Assembly: GCA_021734785.1 (NCBI GenBank)
Contig: JAIPIF010000001.1
Coordinates: forward strand, 124,001-188,000
Source: Candidatus Altimarinota bacterium
Lineage (GTDB): Bacteria > Patescibacteriota > Gracilibacteria > UBA4473
Reading direction: 5' to 3'
DNA: 64,000 bases
The number at the start of each line of letters is the position of its first letter. Position 1 is the first letter of the stretch. Positions 63,103-64,000 of this stretch are shown piece by piece. The translations under genes were made by a program, and so were the position numbers. The notes under the pieces are model-generated. The model worked only from the letters and a program-made list of their open reading frames with translations, was not told where the DNA came from and did not search any database.

Positions 63103-64000
63103 TTAGTATTTTCCACGAATTTGTAAATCGTCCAGGATCGCTGTGGCCGATCGCTGGTCGCCCAAAATATTTTGGAAACGATTCGGATTGCATCCCGAGA
63201 GATTCCCTCCGACAGCTGGTCGTGGTGCCAGATCTCTCACATTCACAATATTCTCTACCGACAGAATAAACGATTCTGTTTCTCGGGCGGTAATGTAAAT
63301 TTTTGTTTCTGGGAGAGCGAGTCGGAGCAGGCTGAGATAAAAAATGTAGGTTTCGTCATCCACGCGTGTTCCGTGTTCGATTGTTTTGTCGGGCATGTGT
63401 TGCACTCGAGGGATCGCCACACTCGCCGGAAGCTTTCCGGTGAGTTCTTGGAGAACACACGCGTGCTGAATGAGCGATAAAATTTCAACATCGTTTCCCC
63501 TTTTTCCTTTCAAATTTATTCCCAGCAGTGCGCCGATCCCGACACTTGCAAATCCAGCATTCATCGCCCGTGTCTGAGCATGATACCGAAACCGAAAGTC
63601 AGACTTTGGTCCGGTCGGGTGATTTTCCGTGTACGATTCTCGATCGTACGTTTCCTGAAAAACACGGAACTGCAGTGGAACGTTAGAGTTTGAATTTTCG
63701 ATAATTTTTCGAAACCCAGCTTCCTCCAGAGGAGCGACGTTGAGACTGATTTGTCGCAACGGATTTCCAAATACTGGATTGAGTTTGTTCAGGATTTGAA
63801 TGGCCGCGATGACAGCGTGCGTGGAACCGGGATGTTCTCCAGCCAACACACAAAATTCTTGTGGGCGGAATTGGAGAACGACAGAAAAATCCTCTTCCAT
63901 CTCTTCAGGCGAGAGCGTCGATCGTTTTTTTTTATTTTCTGCGCTATGTCCACAATATTTGCAGTGATTCACACAACGATCCGAAATGTAACTGATCCCA
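63103..64000 (-). CDS. ThiH/HydG-like radical SAM enzyme (5' end outside window)
   Basis: 299 codons present, the start is beyond the window. Radical-SAM motif CVNHCKYC just inside the edge, then VLAGEHPGS, QISLNVAPLEEAGFRKII, FQETYDRESY, HPTGPKSDFRFR and GFASVGIGALLGINL, which fit the ThiH (tyrosine lyase for thiazole synthesis) and HydG (hydrogenase maturation) families. The C-terminus lacks the extra Cys motif of HydG, so ThiH or a related tyrosine lyase is somewhat more likely. No thi or hyd partner gene is visible. Confidence 0.82.
   Translation of the reverse strand, partial: GISYISDRCVNHCKYCGHSAENKKKRSTLSPEEMEEDFSVVLQFRPQEFCVLAGEHPGSTHAVIAAIQILNKLNPVFGNPLRQISLNVAPLEEAGFRKIIENSNSNVPLQFRVFQETYDRESYTENHPTGPKSDFRFRYHAQTRAMNAGFASVGIGALLGINLKGKRGNDVEILSLIQHACVLQELTGKLPASVAIPRVQHMPDKTIEHGTRVDDETYIFYLSLLRLALPETKIYITARETESFILSVENIVNVRDLAPRPAVGGNLSGCNPNRFQNILGDQRSATAILDDLQIRGKY

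Overview
This 64 kb window looks like a chromosome segment of an uncultured bacterium of the Candidate Phyla Radiation (Patescibacteria), perhaps Peregrinibacteria-like. This is an inference. It rests on moderate GC, many divergent core genes, type IV secretion pilin-like proteins, a DUF4012 protein, a DUF378 protein, and a 16S gene with variants in usually conserved positions. TGA is a stop codon here (for example at the rbfA/rdgB and nifS-like/xth overlaps), so the UGA=Gly code of Gracilibacteria/Absconditabacteria is excluded.

Layout. 1-9.2 kb: recG (cut by the window edge), a single-hairpin pilin, a PfkB kinase, ftsK, a mutY-mutT fusion, and two membrane proteins each built from three pilin-like hairpins. 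9.2-15.75 kb: tRNA-Ala and tRNA-Lys, then an AT-richer integrative element. The element has a large serine recombinase whose ORF runs into tRNA-Lys, and cargo of DUF1508, DUF3800, secreted coiled-coil and AlbA_2/Schlafen-type proteins. A CCCACCA repeat at 15745-15751 marks its probable far end. 16-30 kb: mtaB, tRNA-Pro, ahpC with a Fur-family regulator, tuf, a VirD4-like ATPase, clpC, a DUF4012 protein and pheT. 31-44 kb: uvrB, aspS, ridA, asnS, murC, gpmI, a PilX-like protein, pyrH, and rbfA-rdgB. 44-54.7 kb: an exonuclease/DinG-like fusion, gpsA, a DUF192 lipoprotein, a tight dus-methyltransferase-nifS-xth operon, ppnN and ychF. 54.7-64 kb: a 6S-like RNA candidate, an orphan 16S rRNA gene, rmlD, rnpB, dnaG lacking its zinc ligands, a 37-cysteine protein and a partial radical-SAM ThiH/HydG-like gene.

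Main observation. More than 20 genes on both strands have a clear sigma70-type promoter whose -10 box ends only 6-8 nt before the ATG or GTG, so the transcripts should be leaderless. Shine-Dalgarno motifs are almost absent. The 16S 3' end in the same window carries CCGCC where the anti-Shine-Dalgarno CCUCC is expected. Together these suggest a translation system that has largely left SD pairing. Other points of interest are the tandem-pilin proteins, eroded catalytic or metal sites in DnaG, the DinG-like protein and Fur, two genes split at poly-A runs, a pseudoknot-forming leader in the mobile element, and a dispersed palindromic repeat.
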